Source: Hymenobacter metallicola
Lineage (GTDB): Bacteria; Bacteroidota; Bacteroidia; Cytophagales; Hymenobacteraceae
Reading direction: 5' to 3'
NCBI RefSeq assembly: GCF_004745645.1
Contig: NZ_SRMB01000001.1
Location: 930,001 to 994,000, forward strand
DNA length: 64,000 bases
Of the stretch, positions 26,472 through 35,023 are shown in pieces; positions within the stretch are counted from its first letter, which is position 1; each line of letters starts with the position of its first letter. The translations under genes and the position numbers were made by a program. The notes under the pieces were generated by a model, which saw nothing but the letters and a program-made list of their open reading frames with translations, did no database searches and was not told where the DNA came from.

Positions 26472-27140
26472 CTAGTGGCAGTCATCCGCGGTAGAGCGAA
26501 ACTCCTGGAGCGCCTCTAGTTCATGCTGTACCCTCCGCTGCCACTGCTGCTGGGCCTGGGGTAGCAGGCCGTGGTTGGATTCGGCGTCGTAGAGGTCGTC
26601 CAGGGCGCGTCGGTCCTGGAGCAGGCACTTGATTTCTTCTTTAAACAGAGCGTGCTCCAGTCCGGCCCGGAGCGGGTCGGCGGGCTGCCTGCTTCTGGCG
26701 GCCTGATAGGTGGCGTGCCGCTGGCGGATGCGGCGCGCAGTCAGCTCGGCGATGTCGAAGTGCAGCTGTTCGTGGGCCAGCAGCTGGTCGGGGTTGCGCA
26801 CGACGCTGGTCCAGCTGCCGTCGGTCTGGCCCTGGTCAAACCAGGACTTGTCCTTGATAAAGCGCACCGTGACGTTGAAGCGAACCTGCTGCTCGGCCGT
26901 GGTAAAGGACCAGACCCGCACTTCCGCATGCGTAGCCGCCAGCAGCGGCCCCGGCCCGGCTTCCGGCGCGGCGGTAAAGTCGCGCTGCTTGAGGCGCACA
27001 TTTTCCTGCCAGCAGACACTGTTGGCCGGAGTTTGCCCTAGAGCCGGATGTGCGAAAACGGCGCAACAAACAAGCAGGCTTTTTCCTACTACGCCCCATA
27101 AACGGCGCACGCTAGAGCCAAAGGGCCACGGAATCTTCAT
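26472..27140 (-). CDS. Exported protein with HExxH motif (DUF922-like)
   Basis: The 222-residue protein has a signal-anchor or signal peptide (SLLVCCAVFAHPALGQ) followed by an alpha/beta domain with the motif LLAHEQLHFDIAELTARRIR. HEQLH fits the zincin pattern HExxH, and AHEQ.HFDI is typical of the DUF922 family of putative metallopeptidases. Thus a zinc-dependent role outside the cytoplasm is possible but unproven. The ATG at 27140 is preferred; the frame could start at 27164. Neighbours give no functional clue. Confidence 0.65.
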   Translation of the reverse strand: MKIPWPFGSSVRRLWGVVGKSLLVCCAVFAHPALGQTPANSVCWQENVRLKQRDFTAAPEAGPGPLLAATHAEVRVWSFTTAEQQVRFNVTVRFIKDKSWFDQGQTDGSWTSVVRNPDQLLAHEQLHFDIAELTARRIRQRHATYQAARSRQPADPLRAGLEHALFKEEIKCLLQDRRALDDLYDAESNHGLLPQAQQQWQRRVQHELEALQEFRSTADDCH

Positions 27141-27254
27141 ACCAGCGTTACAGGAGGTTGGCATATTTGGTAATGATGCCCCAACACTTCTGCTGCCTGA
27201 TTTCGTTCGGCCCTAAGCTATAGGACAGGGCTACTGCTTGCCACTTAAAACAAC

Positions 27255-27285
27255 AGCCGCCCCGAGCGGATCGGGGCGGCTATTT
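27255..27285 (-). terminator. Terminator downstream of the DUF4265-like gene
   Basis: Arms AGCCGCCCCGA (27255-27265) and TCGGGGCGGCT (27271-27281) are perfect complements with a 5-base loop. ATTTT follows on the plus strand and GTTGTTTT on the minus strand, so it may work in both directions. Confidence 0.8.
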
Positions 27286-27296
27286 TGACTTGTGGG

Positions 27297-27752
27297 CTAC
27301 TTCCAACCTAGGCAAGCCTCTTCATAATCCCAAGAACGAGAACGAGCTCCATCGTCTAGAAAAGCCTTTATTGTTTTGTACTGAACACTAGGTGCAATAT
27401 CAAAAGCAACGAGTTCAGACTCTTGGTATCTGAAGGCTCTGCTACCATAGTCTTGCATTAATTGAATTGTGCTTTCAATTATATCCCGGTTCCAAAAGAC
27501 TAGCCTAATAACGCTATGACCCGATTTTGCGATTATATCTTCGAAATAATGTATTCCATCTTCAGTCTCCACGGAGATTACATCACCCAAGGCTAGGTGC
27601 TTCGCAAAAAAAGGGATAGAAATTAGTCTATAGCCATCCTCAACATATTCTGCATCCACTGTTTCAATTCTATATTCCTGATCTATTTCTTCTAAATAAA
27701 CCAAGGATATAGTGTGAATACCTTCTTTACTACAATCAGAAAACAAGTTCAT
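27297..27752 (-). CDS. DUF4265-like protein in an AT-rich patch
   Basis: The 151-residue acidic protein has no signal peptide. It contains DGYRLISIPFFAKHLALGD followed by VISVETEDG, which is the core pattern I associate with the DUF4265 family. No catalytic motif is known to me. The gene is visibly AT-rich with many A/T-ending codons, unlike the GC-rich genes on both sides, which suggests recent acquisition. It ends in a terminator and has no close operon partner. Confidence 0.6.
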   Translation of the reverse strand: MNLFSDCSKEGIHTISLVYLEEIDQEYRIETVDAEYVEDGYRLISIPFFAKHLALGDVISVETEDGIHYFEDIIAKSGHSVIRLVFWNRDIIESTIQLMQDYGSRAFRYQESELVAFDIAPSVQYKTIKAFLDDGARSRSWDYEEACLGWK

Positions 27753-27771
27753 AATAACTGAGAGGATACCC

Positions 27772-28491
27772 TTAAATCAGGGCCGTAATGTCGCGCACGC
27801 CCACGGGCCGCTCCCGGGTGAAGCCTTCCCCAAACTCGACGCCGATAATATGGCCGAACTCCCGGGCCCGGGCTTCCATAAACTGGCTGAAGACCGGCGT
27901 GGACAGGTACGTGACGGGCTCGGTGCTGTTGGGGTCGAAGAACTGGGTTTTATACGCCTGAATGGAGGCCCACTTGCCGGGCCAGAACTCAGAAATGTCG
28001 ACCACGAAATCGGGGGCAATCTGCCGGTCCTGGATGTAGTGGTACACGGTGCGGGGCCGCCAGGGCTGCTGGGGCTGGCCGTCGGGGCCGAAGGTCTCAA
28101 TCATGCGCAGGCCGCTCAGAAAGCAGGCTTCCGAAGCCAAACTGGCCCCGCGGCCGTGGTCGGGGTGCCGGTCGTGGATAGCGTTGCAGAGCACCACGTC
28201 GGGCTGGTAGCGGCGCAGGGCCGCAATCAGGGGCAGCTGGTGCTCCCGGTCGTTGCGGAAGAACCCGTCGGGCAGGCCCAGATTTTCGCGCACGCTCAGG
28301 CCCAGAATGCGGCTGGCCGCTTCGGCTTCGGCGGCCCGGGTGGCGGGCGTGCCGCGGGTGCCCAGCTCGCCCCGGGTAAAGTCCACGATACCGATTTTCT
28401 TACCCAGGGCCGCGGCCGCCAGTAAGGTGCCGGCGGCCGACATTTCTACATCATCGGGGTGGGCGCCGAAAGCCAGGATATCGAGTTTCAT
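27772..28491 (-). CDS. bshB1: Bacillithiol biosynthesis deacetylase BshB1
   Basis: BshB1 removes the acetyl group from GlcNAc-malate during bacillithiol synthesis. The 239-residue protein belongs to the PIG-L/LmbE zinc deacetylases: AHPDD at residues 10-14 supplies His 11 and Asp 14, and HPDH at 109-112 supplies the third zinc ligand His 112. The ending GEGFTRERPVGVRDI is typical of BshB1. The ATG at 28491 gives the standard MKLDILAFGAHPDD start; upstream lies a repeat element. bshA and bshC are not in the window. Confidence 0.93.
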   Translation of the reverse strand: MKLDILAFGAHPDDVEMSAAGTLLAAAALGKKIGIVDFTRGELGTRGTPATRAAEAEAASRILGLSVRENLGLPDGFFRNDREHQLPLIAALRRYQPDVVLCNAIHDRHPDHGRGASLASEACFLSGLRMIETFGPDGQPQQPWRPRTVYHYIQDRQIAPDFVVDISEFWPGKWASIQAYKTQFFDPNSTEPVTYLSTPVFSQFMEARAREFGHIIGVEFGEGFTRERPVGVRDITALI

Positions 28492-28525
28492 GGGTGGTGG
28501 GGAGTGGGATGAGTGTAAAAAAGAA

Positions 28526-28630
28526 CTGTCATCCTGAGCCTTTGCGCAGGACCTTATCAAGGAAGAACGAGTCGTTGCTACGCCTGCCGTTCTGCTGTGA
28601 TAAGGTCCTGCGCTGGGCTCAGGATGACAG
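28526..28630. repeat. 105-bp inverted-repeat element
   Basis: The left arm (28526-28559, CTGTCATCCTGAGCC...GCGCAGGACCTTATCA) and the right arm (28598-28630) are near-perfect complements, with 31 of 33-34 positions matching. The arms surround a 38-base centre. This looks like a dispersed REP- or MITE-like element related to the TCATCCTGAGC..GGACCTT repeats known from many bacterial genomes. It lies between bshB1 and the M23 peptidase gene and could act as a transcript end. Confidence 0.8.
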
Positions 28631-28660
28631 CTGTATAAAAACCATTGGAGCTTCCTACCC

Positions 28661-29785
28661 TTACTTAATGCGCAGGGTTTTGCCGGGACGCAGCACCTTC
28701 ACGTTGCCGTTCAGGCGCCGCAATTGGGACTGCGACACCCCGTATTTCTGGGCTACTTCCGAGAGCGTGTCGCCGCTACGGATACGGTGGGTGACTACGC
28801 GGCGGGCGGCCGAAGCGGCCGAAGCACTGCGCTGTTTGGCCACCGCCTTGGCGCGCAGGGCCTTGCTATAGTAGTCAAACAGGGCCGAGGTAATCTGGAA
28901 ATTGTCCTTGAGCAGCTTGTAGTCCGGAAAGTCATACATGCGCTCCGGGTCGATGGGGTTGCCCTCGTAGCGCACCTCGAAGTGCAGGTGGGAGCCGGTG
29001 CTGCGGCCGGTGCTGCCGCCCCGCCCGATGAGCTGCCCGGCCTTGACGAAGGTACCCGGCGCCACCAGGGCCTTGCTCAAATGACCGTAGAGGGTTTCCA
29101 CGCCGTTGTAGTGCCGCACCAGCAGGTAGTTGCCGTAGCCGCCGCCGTCCCACTTCGAAATGCGTACCACCCCGTCGAAAGCCGCCCGCACGGAGTCGCC
29201 CGTATTCAGGTCGAGGTCCACGCCGTAGTGCCAGCGGTAGCCGCGGAAGCCGAAGTCCGAAGTCAGGGGCGTCGTGCTCAGGGGCATTTTGGCAAAGCGC
29301 TGCTTTTCTGGTTCGGTCAGCCGCAGATTTAGGGTATCCCGGATGCGGCGGCCATCTACCCGGTAGGGGTTGATGTTGCGCGTATCCCAGATAGCGTAAT
29401 AGCCGGCCACCTTAATCCAGGAGCTATCGATGAGCACCTCCTCCGACATCTCCACAATCTGCTGTTCGCCTTCGTTGAGCGTGGTGGTATCCTCGCTGAC
29501 GATGGAGAGCTTTTTGGCGGGATTGAAGAAAATCGACTTGGCCTCGTCCGAGTTGTCGTCGGGCAGGTCCTTGGTTTCAATCAGAATCGTCGTATCGGGC
29601 CGTACGTAGCGGATGGTAGGCGACTTGATGCGGAAGAAGTCTTTCCGCTTGCCTGCCGAACCAGCCTTGGCCCTGGGTTCGGGCACCTTCCGGCGCTGGG
29701 CCAGCACCTGCTCCGGCACGGCCAATAGCAGCGCCAGCAGCAGAAACGGCCCGAGCCAGTATTTCACAAATTTCAACAAGAGCAA
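28661..29785 (-). CDS. M23 peptidase with C-terminal LysM domain
   Basis: The 374-residue exported protein has a signal peptide (residues 1-29). A domain with DFFRIKSPTIRYV follows, then an M23 endopeptidase domain with HYGVDLD (His 186, Asp 190), YGH (His 235) and SHLHFEVR (His 266 and 268). The C-terminus is a LysM peptidoglycan-binding domain (IRSGDTLSEVAQKYGVS). All M23 zinc ligands are present, so it should be an active peptidoglycan hydrolase. Octamer repeats lie just upstream. Confidence 0.92.
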   Translation of the reverse strand: MLLLKFVKYWLGPFLLLALLLAVPEQVLAQRRKVPEPRAKAGSAGKRKDFFRIKSPTIRYVRPDTTILIETKDLPDDNSDEAKSIFFNPAKKLSIVSEDTTTLNEGEQQIVEMSEEVLIDSSWIKVAGYYAIWDTRNINPYRVDGRRIRDTLNLRLTEPEKQRFAKMPLSTTPLTSDFGFRGYRWHYGVDLDLNTGDSVRAAFDGVVRISKWDGGGYGNYLLVRHYNGVETLYGHLSKALVAPGTFVKAGQLIGRGGSTGRSTGSHLHFEVRYEGNPIDPERMYDFPDYKLLKDNFQITSALFDYYSKALRAKAVAKQRSASAASAARRVVTHRIRSGDTLSEVAQKYGVSQSQLRRLNGNVKVLRPGKTLRIK

Positions 29786-29786
29786 G

Positions 29787-29906
29787 AAGTGAGATGGTGA
29801 ACTAGTAAGATGGGGAGATTGGGAACTGGGGAGCTGTGGTTCGGACGCTACGTAACGGCGCCAGCAGAACGCAAACTCCCCGGTTCCCTACCTCACCATC
29901 TCACCA
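29787..29906. repeat. Inverted octamer-repeat arrays between trxB and the M23 gene
   Basis: Read on the minus strand, the M23 leader divides into 8-mers AGCTCCCC, AGTTCCCA, ATCTCCCC, ATCTTACT, AGTTCACC, ATCTCACT. At the other end (29883-29906) the plus strand reads GGTTCCCT, ACCTCACC, ATCTCACC. The two arrays are inverted and could pair as a long imperfect stem. Confidence 0.7.
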
Positions 29907-30851
29907 CTAATGTACTCCCAGGGCGGCCAGGTACCGTTCGGCGTCCAGGGCGGCCATGCAGCCCGAGCCAGCCGCCGTGACGGCCTGCCGGTAGGTGTAG
30001 TCCTGCACGTCGCCGCAGGCAAACACGCCGTCGACGTTGGTTTTGGCCGAACCCGGAATCGTTTTCAGGTAGCCCTGCTCGTCGTGGTGCAGGTAGGGCT
30101 GGAAAATCTTGGAGTTGGGCTCGTGGCCGATGGCTACGAAAAAGCCTTCAACGGCTAAGTCGCGGGTTTCGTGTGTGAGCAGGTTTTTTACCCGCACACC
30201 TTCCACGGCAAACTGCCCCAGAATCTCGTCGGTAGCGGTGTCGAAGAGCACCTCAATCTTGGGATTGTCGAGCACCCGCTTCTGCATGATCTTGGAGGCG
30301 CGCATCTCCCCTTTCCGCACCAGCATATAAACCTTGTTGCAGAGGTTGGCCAGGTAAGTGGCCTCCTCAGCGGCCGTATCACCGGCGCCCACGATGGCCA
30401 CGTCCTTGCCCCGGTAGAAGAACCCGTCGCAGACGGCGCAGGCCGACACGCCCGAGCCGTTCAGGCGCGCCTCCGACTCCAGGCCCAGCCATTTGGCCGA
30501 CGCCCCGGTGGCAATAATCACCGCATCGGCCGTAATCTGCTTGGTTTCGTCGATGGTCACCCGGTGCGGGTGGCCCGAAAAGTCGACGGCCGTCGCCAGG
30601 CCGTAGCGGATGTCGGTGCCGAAGCGGGCGGCCTGCTTCTTGAGGTCTTCCATCATCTCCGGGCCCATGATGCCGTCGGGGTAGCCGGGGAAGTTTTCAA
30701 CGTCGTTGGTAATCGTCAGCTGGCCGCCGGGCTGCAACCCCTGGTACATAACGGGCGCCATATTGGCGCGGGCGGCATAAATAGCGGCCGTGTAGCCGGC
30801 AGGCCCCGACCCGATAATGAGGCACTTTACGTGCTCCGTGGTATTCTCCAT
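29907..30851 (-). CDS. trxB: Thioredoxin-disulfide reductase
   Basis: TrxB reduces thioredoxin with NADPH. The 314-residue flavoprotein has the FAD-binding GSGPAGYTAAIYAARA (residues 15-30), the redox-active CAVC (138-141), the NADPH-binding GAGDTAAEEA and the C-terminal FACGDVQDYTYRQAVTAAGS. The ATG at 30851 gives the usual short N-terminus; the frame upstream overlaps a promoter. The M23 gene begins 121 bases downstream across a repeat region. Confidence 0.95.
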   Translation of the reverse strand: MENTTEHVKCLIIGSGPAGYTAAIYAARANMAPVMYQGLQPGGQLTITNDVENFPGYPDGIMGPEMMEDLKKQAARFGTDIRYGLATAVDFSGHPHRVTIDETKQITADAVIIATGASAKWLGLESEARLNGSGVSACAVCDGFFYRGKDVAIVGAGDTAAEEATYLANLCNKVYMLVRKGEMRASKIMQKRVLDNPKIEVLFDTATDEILGQFAVEGVRVKNLLTHETRDLAVEGFFVAIGHEPNSKIFQPYLHHDEQGYLKTIPGSAKTNVDGVFACGDVQDYTYRQAVTAAGSGCMAALDAERYLAALGVH

Positions 30852-30877
30852 GAGAGTAGGAATGGCAATTTGAACTG

Positions 30878-30905
30878 CAAAAGTAAGCTTCCCCCGGCTA
30901 TTCAA
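30878..30905 (-). promoter_or_regulatory. Promoter of trxB
   Basis: The minus strand reads TTG (30905-30903), a 17-base spacer and TACTTTTG (30885-30878). Both boxes match the Bacteroidota consensus. The trxB ATG is 27 bases downstream of the -7 box. Confidence 0.65.
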
Positions 30906-31081
30906 CCGCCGAGTGCCGACATTGCTAAACGCATAGCTTAAACTGAGCCATAAGCCGGGATATGTCGAATCGGCAGAGCCGAAGTCGGAAACTCACCCAG
31001 AACGTCAGCTACCGTTGGATGCGGCATAATCGTAGCCAGACGGGACTGTACTTTTCCGGCGTTAGACACCTATCCACAAAG

Positions 31082-31110
31082 AAAAACCCCAACGTTCGGC
31101 TGGGGTTTTT
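31082..31110 (-). terminator. Terminator of rpoD
   Basis: Arms AAAAACCCCA (31082-31091) and TGGGGTTTTT (31101-31110) are perfect complements around a 9-base loop. It lies about 20 bases after the rpoD stop and could work on both strands. Confidence 0.88.
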
Positions 31111-31130
31111 CATGGTAGATAAGTAAAAAC

Positions 31131-31994
31131 TTATCCCAGGTAGGGCTTCAGGGCCTTGCTGCGCGAGGTGTGGCGCAGGCGGCGGATGGCTTTTTCCTTG
31201 ATCTGGCGCACCCGCTCACGGGTCAGGTTAAACTTCTCCCCGATTTCTTCCAGGGTCAGGGAATGCTCGCCGTTAAGGCCGAAATACAGCGTAATTACGT
31301 CGGCTTCGCGCTTGGTGAGCGTGCTCAGGGCGCGCTGCACTTCCTTGCGGAGCGAGTCGTTCATCAGGCCGGTATCGGGCGACTCCTCGTCTTCGTTTTC
31401 CAGCACGTCCAGCAGGCGGTTTTCCTCGCCTTGCACGAAGGGAGCATCTACCGACACGTGACGGCCCGAAATCTTGAGGGTATCGACTACTTCGGAAGTC
31501 GTCAGCTCCAGTACTTCGGCAATTTCTTCGGGCGAGGGCTCCCGCTCGAATTTCTGCTCCAGTTCAGAGAAGGACTTGGAAATCTTATTCAGTGAGCCTA
31601 CACGGTTCAGGGGCAGACGCACAATGCGGCTCTGCTCGGCCAAGGCCTGCAGAATCGACTGGCGAATCCACCATACGGCGTAGGAAATGAATTTAAAGCC
31701 CCGGGTCTCGTCGAAACGCTTGGCGGCTTTGATCAAGCCCAGGTTGCCCTCGTTGATCAAGTCACCCAGCGACAAGCCCTGGTTCTGGTATTGTTTGGCC
31801 ACCGACACCACGAAGCGCAGGTTGGCCTTCGTCAGCTTTTCCAGCGCTTGCTGGTCGCCTTCTCGTATGCGTTGCGCCAGCGTTACCTCCTCGTCGGGGG
31901 TTAGCAAATCCACCTTGCCAATCTCCTGGAGGTATTTATCCAGCGACTGGCTTTCGCGGTTGGTAATTTGCTTGCTGATCTTTAGCTGTCTCAT
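31131..31994 (-). CDS. rpoD: Primary sigma factor (RpoD/SigA type)
   Basis: This 287-residue sigma factor has the short form typical of Bacteroidota, without region 1.1. Region 1.2 is [20 protein letters not shown]. Region 2 includes [19 protein letters not shown] and the core-binding and -10 recognition helix [20 protein letters not shown]. Region 4.2 has the [23 protein letters not shown]. It would recognise the TTG/TAnnTTTG promoters seen in this window. The gene stands alone with its own terminator. Confidence 0.95.
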   Translation of the reverse strand: MRQLKISKQITNRESQSLDKYLQEIGKVDLLTPDEEVTLAQRIREGDQQALEKLTKANLRFVVSVAKQYQNQGLSLGDLINEGNLGLIKAAKRFDETRGFKFISYAVWWIRQSILQALAEQSRIVRLPLNRVGSLNKISKSFSELEQKFEREPSPEEIAEVLELTTSEVVDTLKISGRHVSVDAPFVQGEENRLLDVLENEDEESPDTGLMNDSLRKEVQRALSTLTKREADVITLYFGLNGEHSLTLEEIGEKFNLTRERVRQIKEKAIRRLRHTSRSKALKPYLG

Positions 31995-32051
31995 TGCGGG
32001 CGCGGAAGTAGAGTATTTCTGAAAATGTTAAACATCGGGGTACCCTTTCTA

Positions 32052-32089
32052 CGGGTACCGGCTGATTGTGACCAACATGCCGGTACCCG
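32052..32089 (-). terminator. Inverted repeat downstream of pnp
   Basis: Arms CGGGTACCGGC (32052-32062) and GCCGGTACCCG (32079-32089) are perfect complements with a 16-base loop, starting 26 bases after the pnp stop. No T run follows. A third GGTACCC copy lies at 32039-32045. It may be a terminator or an RNA 3'-end stabiliser. Confidence 0.55.
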
Positions 32090-32114
32090 CGAAAGTTCTA
32101 CAGCAGGAAAATGG

Positions 32115-34280
32115 TTAGGCTTGCGCTTCGCCGTTGCTGCTGGCAGCACGCTCGGGCTTAGGCAGTAGCACCTTGCGCGAGAGACGGTATTTACCCGTTT
32201 TCTTGTCGATATCCAACAGCTTCACGTCGATTTCCTGCCCTACTTCCAGCACGCCTTCCAGCGTGGCCAGCCGCTCGTGCGACACCTCGGAAATGTGCAA
32301 CAGGCCGTCTTTGCCCGGCATGATTTCCACGAAGGCCCCGTAGGGCTGAATGCTGCGCACCTTGCCTTTGTAGGTCTCGCCCACCTCGGGCGTCGCGGCA
32401 ATGGCGCGGATGCGGCTGATAGCAGCTTCCATGTCTTCCTGGTTGGAAGCGTAGATGCTCACGTGGCCTTTCTCGTCCTTTTCCTCGATAATAACCGTGG
32501 CGTTGGTGTCCTTCTGAATCTGCTGGATGACTTTGCCACCGGGCCCGATGACGGCGCCGATGTACTCCTTGTCGATCAGCATCTTGTGCGAGCGGGGCGT
32601 ATGAGGCTTCAGCTCGGCGGCGGGCTGGCTGATGGTCTTGGCCATTTCGCGCAGAATGTGCAGGCGGCCTTCGCGGGCCTGGTGCAGGGCAGCCGTCATG
32701 ATTTCGCTGCTCAAGCCCTGGATTTTGATGTCCATCTGGCAAGCCACGATACCCTTCTCGGTGCCGGTTACTTTGAAGTCCATGTCGCCGAGGTGGTCCT
32801 CGTCGCCCAGGATGTCGGACAGCACGGCGTATTCGCCGGTTTCCTTGTCCTGCACGAGGCCCATAGCAATACCCGATACGGCGGCGCGCACGGGAATACC
32901 CGCGTCCATCAAAGCCATCGAGCCGGCGCACACCGTGGCCATCGACGACGAGCCGTTCGACTCCAGGATGTCCGACACGATGCGCACGGTGTAGGGATTC
33001 TCGTCGTCCGAAGGCATTACCTTCTTCAACGAGCGCTGGGCCAGGTTGCCGTGGCCGATTTCGCGGCGGCCGGGGCCGCGGTTGGGCTTCACTTCACCGG
33101 TCGAGAAGGCCGGAAAGTTGTAGTGCAGCATGAACTTGCTGTAGCCCGAGGTCATGGCCGTGTCGATGATCTGCTCATCGAGCTTGGTGCCCAGGGCCAC
33201 TGTGGTCAGGGACTGGGTTTCACCGCGGGTAAACAAGGCCGAGCCGTGGGCACCGGGCAGGTAGTTCACCTCGCTCCAGATGGGGCGAATCTGGGTCAGG
33301 GCGCGGCCGTCGAGGCGGGTGCGCTCCTTAATCATCATGTCGCGGATGGCTTTCTTCTCGGCCGACGAGTAGTAGCGGCCGAACATTTTCATGTCCAACT
33401 CCGGCTGCTCTTCCAGCAATTTCTCGGTCAGCGACTTCTTGATAGCACTGAAGCTTTCCTTGCGGCCGGCTTTGCTGGTGTTGCCCGACTTGGCTACCTC
33501 GTACGCCTGCTGGTATACTTCCTGCTGGATACGCTGCTTCAGCTCGTCGTTTTCCTCGTACTTGGGGTACTCGCGCTTCACGTGGGATTTCTCCACTTCA
33601 GCGGCCAGCTCCAACTGCACACGTACTTGCTCCTTAATGGCTTCGTGGGCGTAGGCAATGGCTTCCACCATTTCTTCCTCGCTCACTTCGTTCATCTCGC
33701 CTTCCACCATGGCGACCGAGTCGGCGGTGGCACCCACAATGAGGTCGATGTCGGCGCGGGCAATGTCGGCCGTCAGGGGGTTGATCTGCAGCTTGCCGTC
33801 GATGCGGGCCACGCGAACCTCCGAAATAGGGCCGGCGAAGGGAATATCCGAAATCGAGAGGGCAGCCGAGGCGGCCAAGGCGGCCAGCGCGTCGGGCTGC
33901 ACGGTCTTATCGGCCGAAATCAGGGTAATCATCACCTGCACCTCGTAGTGATAGTCCTTGGGGAACATCGGGCGCAGAATACGGTCTACGATACGGCAGA
34001 CCAGAATCTCGTAGTCCGACAGGCGGCCTTCGCGGCGCTGGAACGAGCCGGGAATGTTGCCGGCGCCGCCGAACTTTTCTTGGTAATCAACCGACAGGGG
34101 CAGGAAATCCACGTCGCCGCGGGCGCTGGGCTGCGACACGACGGTAGCCAGCAGCATGGCGTCGCCGAGGCGCACGACGACGGCACCATCCGCGAATTTG
34201 GCCAGTTTGCCGGTTTCGATGGAAATCTGCCGACCATCGGGCAGGGTAACGCTCTTGGTAATAGCGGTGTAATTGGGCAT
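32115..34280 (-). CDS. pnp: Polyribonucleotide nucleotidyltransferase (PNPase)
   Basis: PNPase degrades RNA phosphorolytically from the 3' end. The 721-residue protein has two RNase PH domains. The second contains the catalytic GDMDFKVTGTEKG and MDIKIQGL. A KH domain (YIGAVIGPGGKVIQQIQ) and an S1 domain (GETYKGKVRSIQPYGAFVE) follow. The length and order are standard. It lies downstream of rpsO on the same strand, the classical rpsO-pnp pairing, with two hairpins in the gap between them. Confidence 0.97.
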   Translation of the reverse strand: MPNYTAITKSVTLPDGRQISIETGKLAKFADGAVVVRLGDAMLLATVVSQPSARGDVDFLPLSVDYQEKFGGAGNIPGSFQRREGRLSDYEILVCRIVDRILRPMFPKDYHYEVQVMITLISADKTVQPDALAALAASAALSISDIPFAGPISEVRVARIDGKLQINPLTADIARADIDLIVGATADSVAMVEGEMNEVSEEEMVEAIAYAHEAIKEQVRVQLELAAEVEKSHVKREYPKYEENDELKQRIQQEVYQQAYEVAKSGNTSKAGRKESFSAIKKSLTEKLLEEQPELDMKMFGRYYSSAEKKAIRDMMIKERTRLDGRALTQIRPIWSEVNYLPGAHGSALFTRGETQSLTTVALGTKLDEQIIDTAMTSGYSKFMLHYNFPAFSTGEVKPNRGPGRREIGHGNLAQRSLKKVMPSDDENPYTVRIVSDILESNGSSSMATVCAGSMALMDAGIPVRAAVSGIAMGLVQDKETGEYAVLSDILGDEDHLGDMDFKVTGTEKGIVACQMDIKIQGLSSEIMTAALHQAREGRLHILREMAKTISQPAAELKPHTPRSHKMLIDKEYIGAVIGPGGKVIQQIQKDTNATVIIEEKDEKGHVSIYASNQEDMEAAISRIRAIAATPEVGETYKGKVRSIQPYGAFVEIMPGKDGLLHISEVSHERLATLEGVLEVGQEIDVKLLDIDKKTGKYRLSRKVLLPKPERAASSNGEAQA

Positions 34281-34325
34281 CTTCTCAGTTTGCTTGAAAA
34301 AGCGACAGCGGGCGAGCAGCCTGGA

Positions 34326-34355
34326 AAAACCAGGGCCGGCGGCGGGCCTGGTTTT
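34326..34355 (-). terminator. Second hairpin in the pnp leader
   Basis: On the minus strand, arms AAACCAGGCCC and GGCCCTGGTTT (one mismatch) enclose GCCGCC and are followed by TT. The hairpin lies 46 bases before the pnp start. It may be a terminator/attenuator or a processing site. Confidence 0.5.
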
Positions 34356-34419
34356 GCTCTGGGTATTGGGAATCGAAAGGGCAACAACCCACTGGCACCG
34401 ATTCGTTACCAGTCAGGCC

Positions 34420-34460
34420 AAAAAAAGAGCAGGGAACCTTCGTAAAAAGGCTCCCTGCTC
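34420..34460 (-). terminator. Terminator/attenuator after rpsO
   Basis: Arms GAGCAGGGAACC (34427-34438) and GGCTCCCTGCTC (34449-34460) pair with one mismatch. On the minus strand seven T follow. It lies 14 bases past the rpsO stop, between rpsO and pnp. Confidence 0.88.
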
Positions 34461-34473
34461 CACTAGGGCGAGG

Positions 34474-34749
34474 TTACTTGCGGATACCCAGCTCTTTAAT
34501 AATTGCGCGGTAGCGGTTGATTTCGCGGTGCTGCAGGTAGTCCAGCAGACGGCGACGCTTACCCACGAGCTTCAGCAGGCCCAGGCGGGTCGAGAAGTCT
34601 TTTTTGTTCACCTTCAGGTGCTCGGTCAGGTGGTTGATGCGGTGCGAAAACAGGGCAATTTGCGATTCAGCCGAACCCGTATCGGTTGCGCTTTTGGTCA
34701 GGCTATTCTTCGCGAAAATTTCCTGCTTAATTTCGGTAGTGAGTTTCAT
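34474..34749 (-). CDS. rpsO: 30S ribosomal protein S15
   Basis: S15 binds 16S rRNA in the central domain. The 91-residue protein has the family pattern [20 protein letters not shown] and the ending [20 protein letters not shown]. The length is standard. It has its own -7 promoter box at 34822-34829 and a strong terminator, with pnp downstream. Confidence 0.97.
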   Translation of the reverse strand: MKLTTEIKQEIFAKNSLTKSATDTGSAESQIALFSHRINHLTEHLKVNKKDFSTRLGLLKLVGKRRRLLDYLQHREINRYRAIIKELGIRK

Positions 34750-34821
34750 CGGCAGATAGGTTTTCCCCGTCTTAGATTAAATATGAAAAGAAAAAAGTCA
34801 CCCCGCACCTCGGGGTGGCCG

Positions 34822-34829
34822 CAAAGGTA
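34822..34829 (-). promoter_or_regulatory. -7 box of the rpsO promoter
   Basis: The minus strand reads TACCTTTG, matching TAnnTTTG, 73 bases before the rpsO ATG. A G+C-rich hairpin at 34799-34817 lies just downstream in the presumed leader. Confidence 0.5.
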
Positions 34830-34987
34830 AGGATTTAAAGCGGAATATGCGAGGGGCACGCAGGAAATATAGTACTGGGGAGAATGAGCCAAGGTGCCAA
34901 GGCCAAAGGCGCGCCCTGGCGAGCATTGCGCGCCTGAAGCAGAAACGAAGCCCTCCTTTGCGGCCCGTACACAGTGACCTTTTAGCC

Positions 34988-35023
34988 AAAAGCCCTACCC
35001 TCTGCTCAGAGGGTAGGGCTTTT
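34988..35023 (-). terminator. Terminator of the lptF/G-like gene
   Basis: Arms of 16 bases (34988-35003 and 35008-35023) are perfect complements around GCTC, with AAAA and TTTT at the ends. On the minus strand it follows the stop at 35141 by about 118 bases. It can work on both strands. Confidence 0.85.

Noticed and set aside
32277..34445. A 722-codon plus-strand frame antisense to pnp
   Set aside because: The minus-strand frame is an unambiguous PNPase; the antisense product matches no protein pattern.
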